DNA from: Actinomycetota bacterium
Lineage (GTDB): Bacteria > Actinomycetota > Acidimicrobiia > Acidimicrobiales > VFJN01
Assembly (NCBI GenBank): GCA_009886035.1
Contig: VFJN01000084.1
Coordinates: forward strand, 1 to 61,011
Direction of reading: 5' to 3'
DNA length: 61,011 nt
Position 1 is the first letter of the stretch, and the number at the start of each line of letters is the position of its first letter. Positions 7,289-15,988 of this stretch are shown piece after piece. The position numbers and the translations under genes were made by a program. The notes under the pieces are model-generated. The model searched no databases. It was not told the DNA's origin and worked only from the letters and a program-made list of their open reading frames with translations.

Positions 7289-7530
7289 CAGGCCATGCCT
7301 CCCGACACCGGTGGCAGCACAGCCACCTCGTCGGCATCTCCCACCGCATCGTTGGCGGCACACGGCTCGCCGTTACACCAGATCTGACAATGGTCCAGAA
7401 CCGCGGTGAAGGCGTCGCCATAGCGATCTTGGGCCGCCTTGAGCACCGCCGCCACGGTGGCGCCTGGCACCTCATCGCGGCCGGTGCCGGCGGCGTCCCG
7501 GGCACCGGCGAACAGTCGTAATACAGCCAT
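7288..7530 (-). CDS. MoaD/ThiS-type sulfur-carrier protein with a C-terminal extension
   Basis: This 80-residue beta-grasp protein has the ubiquitin-like pattern of MoaD: VLRLFAGARDAAGTGRDEV, IWCNGEP, and DEVAVLPPVSGG near the end. MoaD and ThiS normally end in the Gly-Gly that is adenylated and thiolated. Here Met-Ala follows before the stop, so the tail would need trimming or the protein does not act as a classical carrier. The start is the ATG at 7530, with a GGAGGAGGT Shine-Dalgarno 7 nt upstream. No other molybdopterin or thiamine gene is in the window. Confidence 0.85.
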   Translation of the reverse strand: MAVLRLFAGARDAAGTGRDEVPGATVAAVLKAAQDRYGDAFTAVLDHCQIWCNGEPCAANDAVGDADEVAVLPPVSGGMA

Positions 7531-7617
7531 CGCAGCCACCTCCTCCGGTCCGGTCGCCCTCGCTGATCGTAGCGAGACCACGGGGCGGCCCGATCACCCG
7601 GCGGGGAACGGCGAAGG

Positions 7618-7647
7618 TTGAGACAGATCCCGCCCGCCTTGTACGTT
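7618..7647 (+). promoter_or_regulatory. promoter of the histidine phosphatase gene
   Basis: TTGAGA (7618-7623) and TACGTT (7642-7647) are 18 bp apart. The -10 lies 7 nt before the ATG at 7655. Confidence 0.65.
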
Positions 7648-7654
7648 TCCGGGC

Positions 7655-8299
7655 ATGACAAGAGTGCTGCTGGTGCGCCACGGCCAGTCGGAATGGAATG
7701 CCAGTGGCCGTTGGCAGGGGCAGGCCGACCCGCCGCTCACCGATCTCGGACGTCGGCAGGCCGCCCACGCCGTGGCCGGCGTTCGCCAGGCCCGGATGGA
7801 TTCCATCGTGGCTTCCCACCTGCAGCGAGCCCAGGAAACCGCCGCGATCATCAACGACGGATTGGACATCGGGCCCGTGGCGACGGAACCCAATCTCTGC
7901 GAGCGCGACGCCGGCGAATGGACCGGCCTCACCAGAGTGCAGATCGAAGAGGCGTGGCCCGGTTACCTCGACCGCCCCCACCGGCGCCAGGAGGCCACCG
8001 ACTCCAGCCCGACGCCCCCCCGGCGACCACCGAGGTGGGAATCGGATCACGCGCTCCTCGAGCGAGTGACCGGCGCCCTCTCCACCCTCTACGACCAGGC
8101 ACCCGATGGCCGGGTGCTGGTGATCACCCACGGCGGCGTCATCTACGCCATCGAACAGCGGTTGAACGGCGGCTTCAATCCCATGGCCAACCTCATGGGC
8201 CGTTGGGTCGAGATTGGCTCGGGGGGCACGCTCATCTCCCTCGGCGAGCGGGTCACCCTCGTCGATCCCGACGAGGTAACCATCCCCGCCGGCATCTAA
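7655..8299 (+). CDS. histidine phosphatase family protein
   Basis: This 214-residue member of the phosphoglycerate mutase-like superfamily opens with the catalytic LLVRHGQSEWN motif. It has the LTDLGRRQA and SHLQRAQETA motifs and the second catalytic histidine in VITHGGVI (about 160). These residues form the phosphohistidine site, so it is a phosphatase acting on a small phosphorylated metabolite or sugar, probably not a true glycolytic mutase. The mutase-type insert is short. It stands alone in its transcript, facing away from the MoaD gene. Confidence 0.9.
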   Translation: MTRVLLVRHGQSEWNASGRWQGQADPPLTDLGRRQAAHAVAGVRQARMDSIVASHLQRAQETAAIINDGLDIGPVATEPNLCERDAGEWTGLTRVQIEEAWPGYLDRPHRRQEATDSSPTPPRRPPRWESDHALLERVTGALSTLYDQAPDGRVLVITHGGVIYAIEQRLNGGFNPMANLMGRWVEIGSGGTLISLGERVTLVDPDEVTIPAGI

Positions 8300-8331
8300 G
8301 CCGATCCCCACCAGTGTCCTACCCCCGTCGG

Positions 8332-8337
8332 TACTGT
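8332..8337 (+). promoter_or_regulatory. -10 hexamer of the YgjP gene
   Basis: TACTGT, 7 nt before the GTG at 8345. Confidence 0.5.
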
Positions 8338-8344
8338 CGAGGAC

Positions 8345-8920
8345 GTGGACACCCTGTGGTCGATCGACGAATGGCCCAAGAGCGAAGAAATCAGTCCCTC
8401 GCCACACGCCGAGCCCGGTTCACCCCCGGTGGCGTCATTGGAGGTGGAAATCATCCGCTCGGCCAAGCGCCGCAAGTCCGTGTCGGCGCGCATCGTGGAC
8501 GGACGGATCGTCGTGCGTATGCCCCAGTGGATGACAAAAGCCCAAGAGGTGGAGTACGTCGCCTGGATGCGCGAGAAACTCGATCGCCAGCACACCAGTA
8601 CCGCGATCGACCTCACTGAACGAGCCGACCAACTCGCCCGCCGCTATCGCCTACCGGCACCCACCTCGATCCGATGGGTCACCAACCAGCACAGCCGATG
8701 GGGATCGTGCTCACCCACCGCCGGCGAGATCCGGATCACCGACCGAATCGCCACCTTTCCCGACTGGGTGGTTGATGCGGTCATCGTGCATGAACTCGCC
8801 CACCTCGTCGAAGCCAATCACAGCCCCCGCTTTCACCAACTCGCCAACCGCCACCCCAAACAGGAGCGTGCCCACGGCTACCTGCTCGCCATGCAGAGCC
8901 AGCACGAGGACCTTCGCTAA
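8345..8920 (+). CDS. YgjP-type zinc metallopeptidase (DUF45)
   Basis: The 191-residue protein has the YgjP arrangement: an N-terminal basic beta part (RSAKRRKSVSARI), WGSCSPTAGEIRI in the middle, and the zinc motif HELAHLVEANHSPRF (HExxH plus the downstream His) near 145-160. YgjP relatives are minigluzincin peptidases found widely in bacteria and also fused to restriction systems; the physiological substrate of the stand-alone form is unknown. The GTG start is favoured by the -10 hexamer. A tRNA-Lys gene follows on the other strand. Confidence 0.9.
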   Translation: MDTLWSIDEWPKSEEISPSPHAEPGSPPVASLEVEIIRSAKRRKSVSARIVDGRIVVRMPQWMTKAQEVEYVAWMREKLDRQHTSTAIDLTERADQLARRYRLPAPTSIRWVTNQHSRWGSCSPTAGEIRITDRIATFPDWVVDAVIVHELAHLVEANHSPRFHQLANRHPKQERAHGYLLAMQSQHEDLR

Positions 8921-8990
8921 GCCGGAGACCAACCGGGAACGGCCGCCGAAGCCACGCGCATCCCCGCTCGTTTCGACGGCCATGAAAACC

Positions 8991-9066
8991 TGGTGGGGGT
9001 GGAGAGGATCGAACTCTCGCGCTTCGGATTAAAAGTCCGCTGCTCTGCCGGCTGAGCTACACCCCC
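8991..9066 (-). tRNA. tRNA-Lys (anticodon TTT)
   Basis: A complete cloverleaf can be drawn. The acceptor is GGGGGTG/CACCCCC, the D stem GCTC/GAGC, the anticodon loop CTTTTAA reads TTT, and the T arm is GAGAG-TTCGATC-CTCTC. The 3' CCA is encoded, unlike in the three tRNAs at 39.4 kb. The outermost anticodon-stem pair is a G-A mismatch. Confidence 0.97.
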
Positions 9067-9089
9067 GCAATGGCCAGTATCATCCGTCG

Positions 9090-10013
9090 TCAGGCCGGGC
9101 GGTCGCCAATGACCGTGGCGCGCTCCATCACCCGACGGGCTGGCCAGTAGTCACTGCAGGCGTAATGCTGCACGGCGCGGTTGTCCCAGAAGGCCACCGA
9201 ACCGGGGCTCCACTGAAAGCGGCACTGGTACTCCACTACCTCGGCCTGGCGGCAAAGCCGGTCGATGAGAGCCTGGCTCTCATCGTCGGGAAGACCGATG
9301 ATCCGCAGGCCGAAGAACCGGTTGAGATAGAGCAACCGCCGACCCGTTTCGGGATGAGTGCGCACCACCGGATGCTCCACCGGCGGGTAGCGCTGGCGCA
9401 TTTCCGCTTGCTTCTCCGGCGGCAACGACCGGCCAAAGACCTGCGTGAAGTCGTGCTCGGCCTGTAGCGGATCGATGAGGGCCCGCGTGTCGGCATCGAG
9501 CCCGTCGTACACAGCGCCCATATCGGCAAAGAGCGTGTCGCCCCCGCTCGGTGGCACCTCGATGGCGCGCAGAATCGATCCCATCGATGGCTCGGCCCGC
9601 CAGGACACATCACTGTGCCAACCGTTCTCATAGCCACCGACCTCGGGCGACTTCTCGAACCGCACCAACTCCCGGAGCGACGAATTGCTCTTCAAGAATG
9701 GGTGCACTTCGAGATCACCGAACCGCCTGGCGAAGGCCACGTGCTGTTCGGCGGTGAGGTGCTGATCGCGAAAAAACACGACCTTGTAATCAAGTAACGC
9801 CTGGCGCACTTCGGCCACTACCGGAGCGGGCAGATCCTGGGCTAGATCCACACCAGTGAGCGTGGCTCCGATGGTGGCGCCGTGGGGAGCTGCGTCGAAG
9901 TGCTCCCAACTCAGACCCTCTAGTCGCTGGCGCTCCGCCTGGAGATGAGCCACCGGACCCGCCTTAATGTTGTAGCGACCAATACGGATGCGCGGCGGGG
10001 CCAACTCTGACAT
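9090..10013 (-). CDS. TauD/TfdA-family Fe(II)/2-oxoglutarate dioxygenase
   Basis: The 307-residue enzyme has the family iron triad: the His and Asp of WHSDVSW (about 130) and the distal His in WDNRAVQHYA (about 280), followed by the 2-oxoglutarate-binding arginine in RRVMERATV. GDTLFADM and VVFFRDQHLT are also typical. Members hydroxylate taurine, 2,4-D, alkyl sulfates and other acids with release of CO2; the substrate cannot be told from sequence. No sulfonate transporter is nearby. The next gene on the same strand is an F420-type oxidoreductase, so a catabolic pathway is possible. A TAAGGT hexamer lies 6 nt before the ATG. Confidence 0.92.
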   Translation of the reverse strand: MSELAPPRIRIGRYNIKAGPVAHLQAERQRLEGLSWEHFDAAPHGATIGATLTGVDLAQDLPAPVVAEVRQALLDYKVVFFRDQHLTAEQHVAFARRFGDLEVHPFLKSNSSLRELVRFEKSPEVGGYENGWHSDVSWRAEPSMGSILRAIEVPPSGGDTLFADMGAVYDGLDADTRALIDPLQAEHDFTQVFGRSLPPEKQAEMRQRYPPVEHPVVRTHPETGRRLLYLNRFFGLRIIGLPDDESQALIDRLCRQAEVVEYQCRFQWSPGSVAFWDNRAVQHYACSDYWPARRVMERATVIGDRPA

Positions 10014-10019
10014 TCCCCC

Positions 10020-10025
10020 ACCTTA
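10020..10025 (-). promoter_or_regulatory. -10 hexamer of the TauD-family gene
   Basis: TAAGGT read on the minus strand, 6 nt before the ATG at 10013. Confidence 0.55.
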
Positions 10026-10059
10026 CAAATCGCCGCTCCGCCTTCGGGTAGAGGCGCCC

Positions 10060-11139
10060 TTAGCGGCCCGGGTTGGGTGCTCGGCCCGCAAATCGGTCAG
10101 CCGGGCGCACGGCGGCGTAGGCCCGGACCACCGGTTCGAGTTCGGCCGGGGTGGACCCATGAAGAATCACCCCGTCGGCCCCCGCCGCAAACTGATCGAG
10201 CACCCTCGACGCGCAGTGCTCGGCCGAACCCACCGCGGCCGGGAGCCACTCCGGGGGGATGAGTGTCTGGATGTGATCGAGTTGATCGAGAGTGGCGACG
10301 GCATCGATGGCACCCGGGACCGACCGCACTACCTCGTCGTCCCGAAAACGCGCGAGCGGCGCCGGGTCCCACCCGTTCATGGCGACGAGCGCATCGCCGT
10401 AGGCCTGGAAGTAGGTGGCCATCCGCCCGGTCATGCCGCGCTGGAGACGCTCGTGGTCCGGCTCGTGAAGGGTGGCCAGAATCGCCCATACCTTCACCGC
10501 CGCCGGATCCCGCCCCGCTTCCTCCGCGCCCCGACGCACCTCGGCCACGCAGCGCGCCAGGGCCTCATCGGTGACGAAGGTGTGGAGAATCACCCCATCG
10601 AACACGCGACCCGCCCACCGCATGGTCTTGAACCCGAGGCACGCCGCCAGCACCGGGATGTCTTCGTTGAATCCCGAGCCCAGCGACAACAGCGGGTACT
10701 TCCCCGCCGGCCCGTCGTGACCAAAGATCGCCTCGCCCTTCCACAACCGTCGGTAGAGACCAACGTGGTCCTCCATCTGGGCCATCGTTATCTTCGGGAT
10801 GCCCATGATGTCTAGTAGCGGCCCGATGCCCCGTCCGATCCCCAGGGCGAAACGGCCCCGACTCAGCCGGTGCATCGTGGTGGAAAAGGCGGCGGTCACG
10901 AGGGGGTGGCGCGTGGGGGTGTTGGTCACCCCGGTGGCGATACCAACCTCGTCGCTCACCGCCGCGGCCGCTCCGCACAGCGTCGCCGCCTCCTTCACGT
11001 TGAAGCGTTCCGAGATGAACACCGAACCAATACCGATCCGTTCGGCATCGCGCACCTCATCGAGGAGCACCCTCGGATCATCGGCGTGTCCGGCCAGGCC
11101 GTAGCAGCCCAACTCCACCATTCGCTCGGGATTCACCAT
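10060..11139 (-). CDS. LLM-class F420-dependent oxidoreductase
   Basis: The 359 residues form a luciferase-like monooxygenase TIM barrel of the coenzyme F420-using type. Motifs include SVFISERF, ATGVTNTPTRHPLVTAAFSTTMHRLSRGRF (the family signature, about 65-95), LGIGRGIGP and GSGFNEDIPVLAA. It resembles the actinobacterial subfamily labelled TIGR03857. The substrate is unknown; neighbouring P450, SDR and TauD genes point to lipid, steroid or xenobiotic oxidation. An alternative ATG six codons downstream is possible. It diverges from the P450 gene across a 40-nt gap. Confidence 0.91.
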   Translation of the reverse strand: MVNPERMVELGCYGLAGHADDPRVLLDEVRDAERIGIGSVFISERFNVKEAATLCGAAAAVSDEVGIATGVTNTPTRHPLVTAAFSTTMHRLSRGRFALGIGRGIGPLLDIMGIPKITMAQMEDHVGLYRRLWKGEAIFGHDGPAGKYPLLSLGSGFNEDIPVLAACLGFKTMRWAGRVFDGVILHTFVTDEALARCVAEVRRGAEEAGRDPAAVKVWAILATLHEPDHERLQRGMTGRMATYFQAYGDALVAMNGWDPAPLARFRDDEVVRSVPGAIDAVATLDQLDHIQTLIPPEWLPAAVGSAEHCASRVLDQFAAGADGVILHGSTPAELEPVVRAYAAVRPADRFAGRAPNPGR

Positions 11140-11167
11140 CCTGGGGGTCTAGTCGAAGTAGCCGCAC

Positions 11168-11173
11168 TAGGTT
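11168..11173 (+). promoter_or_regulatory. -10 hexamer of the P450-SDR operon
   Basis: TAGGTT, 6 nt before the GTG at 11180. Confidence 0.55.
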
Positions 11174-11179
11174 CCAGCC

Positions 11180-12385
11180 GTGCCCGGCGATCATGAACCC
11201 CTCACCGACGCCCTCCTCGATCCGGCTACCTACGCCGGCGACCTCCACGCCACCCTCCAGCGATTGCGCCGCCAATGTCCTCTGGCCTGGAATGCCACCT
11301 CGGGGTTCTGGGCCGTCACGCGCCACGCCGACGTATCAGAAGCGTCCAGCGACCCGAGCCGATTCTGCTCGGGCAAAGGGATCCTGGTGGAGGAGATCGG
11401 CGTCTCCTACGACAGTCCGCCCACCATGATGCATGCCGACCCCCCCGAGCACACCCGGTACCGGAAGTTGGCTCGGCCAGGCTTCACCAACACCGTGGTG
11501 CGTTCACTCGAGGGCCTCGTGCGGGACCGCACCGGCCGTCTACTGAACGAGTTGGCCATTAAGGCCGCCGAGGGAGCGGTGGTGGACGTGACCGCCGAGC
11601 TGGCCGTGCCGCTTCCGATCCAACTCATCGCCGCCCTACTCGGACTCCCCCCCGGCGACGAAGACCGGCTCTTTCGGTGGTCCGAGGCCGTCATCCCTGG
11701 CGCCACCGACTGGTCCGACGACGAGCGCATGGCGCTTCTCGGCGAGATGACCGTGGAGTTGCTCGCACTGGCCTCGCAACGCCGGGCGACCCCCCAAGAC
11801 GACGTCGTATCCATGCTGGCTCGCTACTCCGAAGACGGCGAGGAACTCAGCGACAGCGAGCTGGGCATGTTTCTCATCCAGTTGCTGGTGGCAGGTAACG
11901 AAACCACCCGCAACTCCATCTCGGGGGCACTGGTGGCCCTGGCCGACTACCCCGAACAACTCGACCGGCTCCGGGCCGACCCAGCCCTGCGGCCCAGCGC
12001 AGTGGAGGAGGTGCTGCGCTGGACCACGCCGGTTACCTCCTTCCTGCGCACCGCAGTAACCAGCACCGTCCTCGGTGGAGTTGAGATCACCGCCGGCGAT
12101 CCCCTCCTGTTGATCTACGCCTCGGCCAACCGCGACGAGGCTGAGTTTGGCCCCACCGCCGGTGCCTTCGATGTGGGCCGGTCGCCCAATCACCACGTGG
12201 CATTGGGCCACGGCCCCCACTTCTGTCTCGGCGCCGCCTTGGCCCGCCTGGAACTCTCCGTCGTCCTCGAGGGGGTTGTGCAACGCTGGCAGCGCCTCAC
12301 CGTTGCGGGTCCGGTGCGGCGCAGTGGTTCGTCGATCATCTCCGGGATCAAGGCCGCCCCCCTGGTGATGGAGCCGCGACAATGA
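11180..12385 (+). CDS. cytochrome P450
   Basis: At 401 residues this is a standard bacterial soluble P450. The I-helix oxygen-activation motif is LLVAGNETTRN, the ExxR pair is in VEEVLRW, and the haem-binding loop is LGHGPHFCLGAALAR with the thiolate Cys. It has no membrane anchor and no fused reductase, so it needs partner ferredoxin and reductase proteins not found here. Its stop overlaps the start of the SDR gene (ATGA), so the two are co-translated and probably act in one pathway, for instance hydroxylation followed by alcohol oxidation. Confidence 0.96.
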   Translation: MPGDHEPLTDALLDPATYAGDLHATLQRLRRQCPLAWNATSGFWAVTRHADVSEASSDPSRFCSGKGILVEEIGVSYDSPPTMMHADPPEHTRYRKLARPGFTNTVVRSLEGLVRDRTGRLLNELAIKAAEGAVVDVTAELAVPLPIQLIAALLGLPPGDEDRLFRWSEAVIPGATDWSDDERMALLGEMTVELLALASQRRATPQDDVVSMLARYSEDGEELSDSELGMFLIQLLVAGNETTRNSISGALVALADYPEQLDRLRADPALRPSAVEEVLRWTTPVTSFLRTAVTSTVLGGVEITAGDPLLLIYASANRDEAEFGPTAGAFDVGRSPNHHVALGHGPHFCLGAALARLELSVVLEGVVQRWQRLTVAGPVRRSGSSIISGIKAAPLVMEPRQ

Positions 12386-13173
12386 CCGGCGAGCGCGACC
12401 TCCAGGGCCATTGCGCCGTCGTAACCGGCGGCGGTTCGGGAATCGGGGCCGCCACGGTCCGCTGCCTTGCTCAACGAGGGGCGGCGGTGGCCGTCCTTGA
12501 CCGCGTCATGGCCAGCGCCCGCGCCGTGGCCGAGGAGGTGGGCGGCCTCGCGTTGGAGGTGGACGTTGCTGATCCGGATGCCACCACCGCCGCCGTGGGG
12601 GCGGCCGCGGAAGCGATGGGCGGCCTCACCGACGTGGTGGCCAACGCCGGGTTCGGGCTGAACAAGCCGTTGCACCTCTACTCCGACAAGGAATGGCGAC
12701 TGGTGGTGGGCGTGAATCTCGACGGCACCTTCCACACCATGCGCGCCGCCATTCCCCTGCTGCTCAACGGCGGCGGCGGCAGCATCGTCACCGTGGCCAG
12801 CCTGAATGCCAGCCGTCCTCTGCCGGGGGAGGCGCCCTACAGCGCCGCCAAAGCCGCCGTGGTGAACCTCACCGCCACCGCCGCAATGGAGTACGCCCCC
12901 ACTATCCGTGTGAACTGTGTGTCACCCGGGATGATCGCCACCAACCTCACCACCGTGATCACCAACGACCCCCACTTCACCGCCATCGCCGAGCAGGGCA
13001 CCCCGTTGGGGCGCATCGGGTCGGCGCCCGAGGTGGCCGAGGTCATCGCCTTCCTCTGCTCGCCGGCCGCCGCCTACCTCACCGGCCAAAACCTGATTGT
13101 CGACGGCGGCGCTGGCCTCCCGAACCTCCAGGCCGACACCATCGTCCGGGCCGTGCGGGAGCGATATTCGTGA
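12382..13173 (+). CDS. short-chain dehydrogenase/reductase
   Basis: This 263-residue classical SDR has the cofactor motif VVTGGGSGIGAA, the structural NAG at NAGFG, the catalytic Ser in VASLNAS and the YSAAKAA Tyr-Lys pair, and ends with LTGQNLIVDGGAGL. An Asp after the second strand (VLDRV) favours NAD. The gene overlaps the P450 gene by four bases and is likely its pathway partner, oxidising the hydroxylated product. The following 267 bases to the GGDEF start are non-coding. Confidence 0.95.
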   Translation: MTGERDLQGHCAVVTGGGSGIGAATVRCLAQRGAAVAVLDRVMASARAVAEEVGGLALEVDVADPDATTAAVGAAAEAMGGLTDVVANAGFGLNKPLHLYSDKEWRLVVGVNLDGTFHTMRAAIPLLLNGGGGSIVTVASLNASRPLPGEAPYSAAKAAVVNLTATAAMEYAPTIRVNCVSPGMIATNLTTVITNDPHFTAIAEQGTPLGRIGSAPEVAEVIAFLCSPAAAYLTGQNLIVDGGAGLPNLQADTIVRAVRERYS

Positions 13174-13426
13174 CTTCACTCCCCTACCGGTGGTGAGGAA
13201 GGAGGTGGACAACTCAACGTTGTCGGCCTCGGAACTTCGGTGGCCATCGCGACGCATCCCCGCCCTGCGCGGAGTGGATTGCCGCCAAGGCGGCCCCGAC
13301 TGTTTGATCTCGGTGGCAACCTACGGCCGTAAAGATTTGTTCTGGCCGACACCCCCATTCCCGCCCCTACCGCTACCGCTGGTCGTTTTAACCCGCTGAC
13401 AAAAGGCGTGAGTCGCCCAAGCAGCG

Positions 13427-13432
13427 TAAGGT
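13427..13432 (+). promoter_or_regulatory. -10 hexamer of the GGDEF gene
   Basis: TAAGGT, 8 nt before the GTG at 13441. It favours this start over an in-frame GTG at 13408. Confidence 0.45.
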
Positions 13433-13440
13433 CAAAGGGC

Positions 13441-15036
13441 GTGCAAACCAAGGTTGAAGTGGCGATGAAAGCCCTCCGCGGGCTCATAGAACTCTCCTCC
13501 AACGCGGTCGAGGAAGACTTAGCCGATTCCCTCCAAATAATCGTGGGTGACCTCGCCGCGGTCCTCGGTTGCATGGCCGTGGCGATCAACCTCGTGCGCC
13601 CCGCCTGGAACGACTTCGAGGTCGTGGCCATCCACGGTCCCCCCGAGGTCGTTGCGAAATTAGCCGGCATCACGTTTTCGCAAGAGGCCCTGAGTGGCCA
13701 TTTCGCACCCAAATTCGATGTTGGTCACGCTTTCTTTATCCCCAGCGGCTCCTTTCCCGACCCTCATGATCAGGAAAGCACCGCCGTCATTGTGCGTGAT
13801 CGTTCGCCTGAGAAACCTGGCGCATGGCAGGCCGACGACCAGTTCTTCGTGCCGATGCGCGATGACCACGACACGGTGGTGGGGTTTGTCTCGATCGATG
13901 AGCCGCTGTCCGGCCTCCGACCCAGTGCTGAGGAAATCGCCCTGATGGTCGCGGTGGTGGATGCACTTTCAGTCGGCATACGAAGCGCCCTCCGAGTGGT
14001 GGAAGCCCGCCAGAACACCAAAGCCCTCGAGGTGCTGTTCCGGTTGTCCACTCACTTCGGCACGGCGGAATCCACCGATCAACTCCTCACGACGTGCTCC
14101 GAGAGCATCCGTCGAGCGCTGGGCTTTGATCGCGTGGTCATCCAACTATGCGAGCCCGGTTCCACCAGCATCACGTCTCGTGCGTCGGCGGGATGGAACG
14201 GCGACCCGCCCGTCACGGGTGTACCCACCCTGACCGAGGCCAAGCGACTCTGTATCCCCAGGTTCGAAATCGAAGGGTGCTACCTCCTCCCGGTCGACGA
14301 CGCGCTGACCATCATGGGGAGCGATTCCCGCCGATTCACCTCGGTCCGCAATGGCTCCGGTCCGCTGGCGTGGGATCACCACTGGCTCCTGATCCCCCTC
14401 ACCGACGACACCGGCTCAATGGTGGGTTGGGTGTGGCCCGACGACCCCATCGACCACCTCATTCCGAGCCGAGCCAAACTTCGCATCCTGCGCACTTTCT
14501 CCAACCAGGCCCTCGTGGCGATCACCGGAGCCAACCGCCTGAACGAACTTCGCACCATCGCCAGCCGCGATGACCTCACCGGCGCCCTCAACCGGCGCGC
14601 CTTTTCCGAGCGTCTCAATCAGGAACTGATGCTCACCCGTGGATCGAATGAGCAGATCACGCTGGTGCTGTACGACCTCGACCAGTTCAAGACGCTCAAC
14701 GACACCCACGGCCACCCCGCCGGCGACGACGCCCTACGCGGCTTCACCAGGATCCTGACGCAAAATTTGCGAACGTCCGATGCCGTAGGACGCCTCGGTG
14801 GCGACGAATTCGCTATCTTCCTGGTGGGGTCCGACCACACCAGCACCAAGCAGGTCGTCGAGCGCGTCGCCGGGATGCTCGCCAATGACCCGACCGCCCG
14901 GTCACTCCTCGGAGCGAGTTACGGAACCGCCCAAAGCCCCGCTGATGGAACCACTTCTGATGAACTCATCTCGGTGGCCGATGCCCGCCTCTACGAACAA
15001 AAGCGTTTCCACCAAAACACCAAGAGCGACGAATAG
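13441..15036 (+). CDS. diguanylate cyclase with two GAF-like sensor domains
   Basis: The 531-residue protein has two N-terminal GAF-like domains (about 5-190 and 195-365), the second containing several Cys and His residues, and a C-terminal GGDEF domain (about 370-520). The active-site loop GGDEF (about 453-457) is intact, as are the LTGALNRRAF opening and the LVLYDLDQFKTLNDTHGH metal site. The inhibitory RxxD site (RTSD) sits exactly five residues before GGDEF, so product inhibition by c-di-GMP is expected. There is no EAL or HD-GYP domain and no membrane segment. It should make c-di-GMP in response to a cytoplasmic ligand, possibly for the RsiG homologue in this window. Confidence 0.92.
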   Translation: MQTKVEVAMKALRGLIELSSNAVEEDLADSLQIIVGDLAAVLGCMAVAINLVRPAWNDFEVVAIHGPPEVVAKLAGITFSQEALSGHFAPKFDVGHAFFIPSGSFPDPHDQESTAVIVRDRSPEKPGAWQADDQFFVPMRDDHDTVVGFVSIDEPLSGLRPSAEEIALMVAVVDALSVGIRSALRVVEARQNTKALEVLFRLSTHFGTAESTDQLLTTCSESIRRALGFDRVVIQLCEPGSTSITSRASAGWNGDPPVTGVPTLTEAKRLCIPRFEIEGCYLLPVDDALTIMGSDSRRFTSVRNGSGPLAWDHHWLLIPLTDDTGSMVGWVWPDDPIDHLIPSRAKLRILRTFSNQALVAITGANRLNELRTIASRDDLTGALNRRAFSERLNQELMLTRGSNEQITLVLYDLDQFKTLNDTHGHPAGDDALRGFTRILTQNLRTSDAVGRLGGDEFAIFLVGSDHTSTKQVVERVAGMLANDPTARSLLGASYGTAQSPADGTTSDELISVADARLYEQKRFHQNTKSDE

Positions 15037-15044
15037 ACCTGCCG

Positions 15045-15959
15045 TTACGCGGGGGTCAGTTCGGCTGTTTCTTCGCGCCGAGCCGCTAACCGGCGACCAG
15101 CCCTGGCGATGCGACCGATGCGCTTAACCAGCGCCGCCCGCGACTGCTCGGCCTCGGGGCTAAGGCCCTCGATACTCTCCACCGCCCAATGACGAAGCAC
15201 CACCGGTGCCAAAATCTGGTCGTGGTGAATAGAAAAGTCATAGATGCCGGCATTGGCGATCGCTTTGGCGTGCACCTCGAAATCAAGGATCCCCGTACCA
15301 GGCATCTCGAACGTGCGCACCTGACGCTCGATAGCCATCACCGTGCCTGACGGATCGACCGCCAAGGCCTCGGTGACCAGATCTCGGTAAAAGAGATAGT
15401 GCCGATTCTCGTCGCTTGCCACCTTCTTCATGACCTCGTACCCCGCGGGATCGGACAACAACTTGCCCGTGTTGTGGTGCGAGATTCGGGTAGCCAGTTC
15501 TTGAAGGGCGACGTAGACGAAGCCATCCAGCGCCGTTTCTGGCTCCGGCACCTCGCCACAGGAGACCTGCGCCATTCGGGCTCGCTCAAGCTGCACGGGG
15601 TCGATGGAGCGGGTCACCGTGAGGTAGTCGCGGATCACGATGGAGTGACGGCCCTCTTCCGCGGTCCAGCGTCGTGCCCAAGTGCCCCAGGCCGTGTCGG
15701 CTCCGAACATCCGCTCAATGGTGCGGAAATAGTACGGAAGGTTGTCCTCGGTGAGGAGGTTGACGAACAGAGCACTTCGGACCTCGGGGGACAACGAGGC
15801 CTCCTGCGGATCCCATTGATAGTCCGCCTCGAAATCCCTCCCTTGGCCCCACGGCACCAATTCGTGAGGAAACCACTCCTTGTTGGAGGCCAGATGGCGA
15901 TCCAAGAGGCGGGCGGCGGTGGGTTCCAGATCCGTGAGCAGGGCTCCCGACGAGGTCAT
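15045..15959 (-). CDS. acyl-ACP desaturase (ferritin-like di-iron)
   Basis: The 304-residue protein is a soluble fatty-acid desaturase of the DesA/stearoyl-ACP type. The di-iron ligands are seen in LLTEDNLPYYF, AEEGRH (E-x2-H) and ASDENRH (second E-x2-H), with a further Glu in ALQELATRI. It introduces a double bond into acyl chains held on acyl carrier protein, using ferredoxin and oxygen. The -10 hexamer overlaps a TetR-like inverted repeat, so expression is probably repressed by a lipid-sensing regulator encoded elsewhere. It converges with the GGDEF gene. Confidence 0.92.
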   Translation of the reverse strand: MTSSGALLTDLEPTAARLLDRHLASNKEWFPHELVPWGQGRDFEADYQWDPQEASLSPEVRSALFVNLLTEDNLPYYFRTIERMFGADTAWGTWARRWTAEEGRHSIVIRDYLTVTRSIDPVQLERARMAQVSCGEVPEPETALDGFVYVALQELATRISHHNTGKLLSDPAGYEVMKKVASDENRHYLFYRDLVTEALAVDPSGTVMAIERQVRTFEMPGTGILDFEVHAKAIANAGIYDFSIHHDQILAPVVLRHWAVESIEGLSPEAEQSRAALVKRIGRIARAGRRLAARREETAELTPA

Positions 15960-15965
15960 TCCAAC

Positions 15966-15971
15966 ACCCTA
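15966..15971 (-). promoter_or_regulatory. -10 hexamer of the desaturase gene
   Basis: TAGGGT read on the minus strand, 6 nt before the ATG at 15959. It overlaps the inverted repeat that follows. Confidence 0.55.
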
Positions 15972-15988
15972 CCTAACGGTCGGTAGGG
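15967..15988 (-). promoter_or_regulatory. 22-bp inverted repeat, TetR-like operator
   Basis: Arms CCCTACC (15967-15973) and GGTAGGG (15982-15988) are perfectly complementary. The 8-bp centre TAACGGTC is partly symmetric, giving an overall pattern like the ACCnACCGnTnGGT operators of TetR-family repressors. Placed across the -10 of the desaturase gene it would block initiation when bound. The repressor gene is not in the window. Confidence 0.5.

Noticed and set aside
13281-13294. Inverted repeat GCCGCC-AA-GGCGGC as a terminator of the P450-SDR operon
   Set aside because: The arms leave only a 2-nt loop (or a 5-bp stem), and there is no T-run after it.
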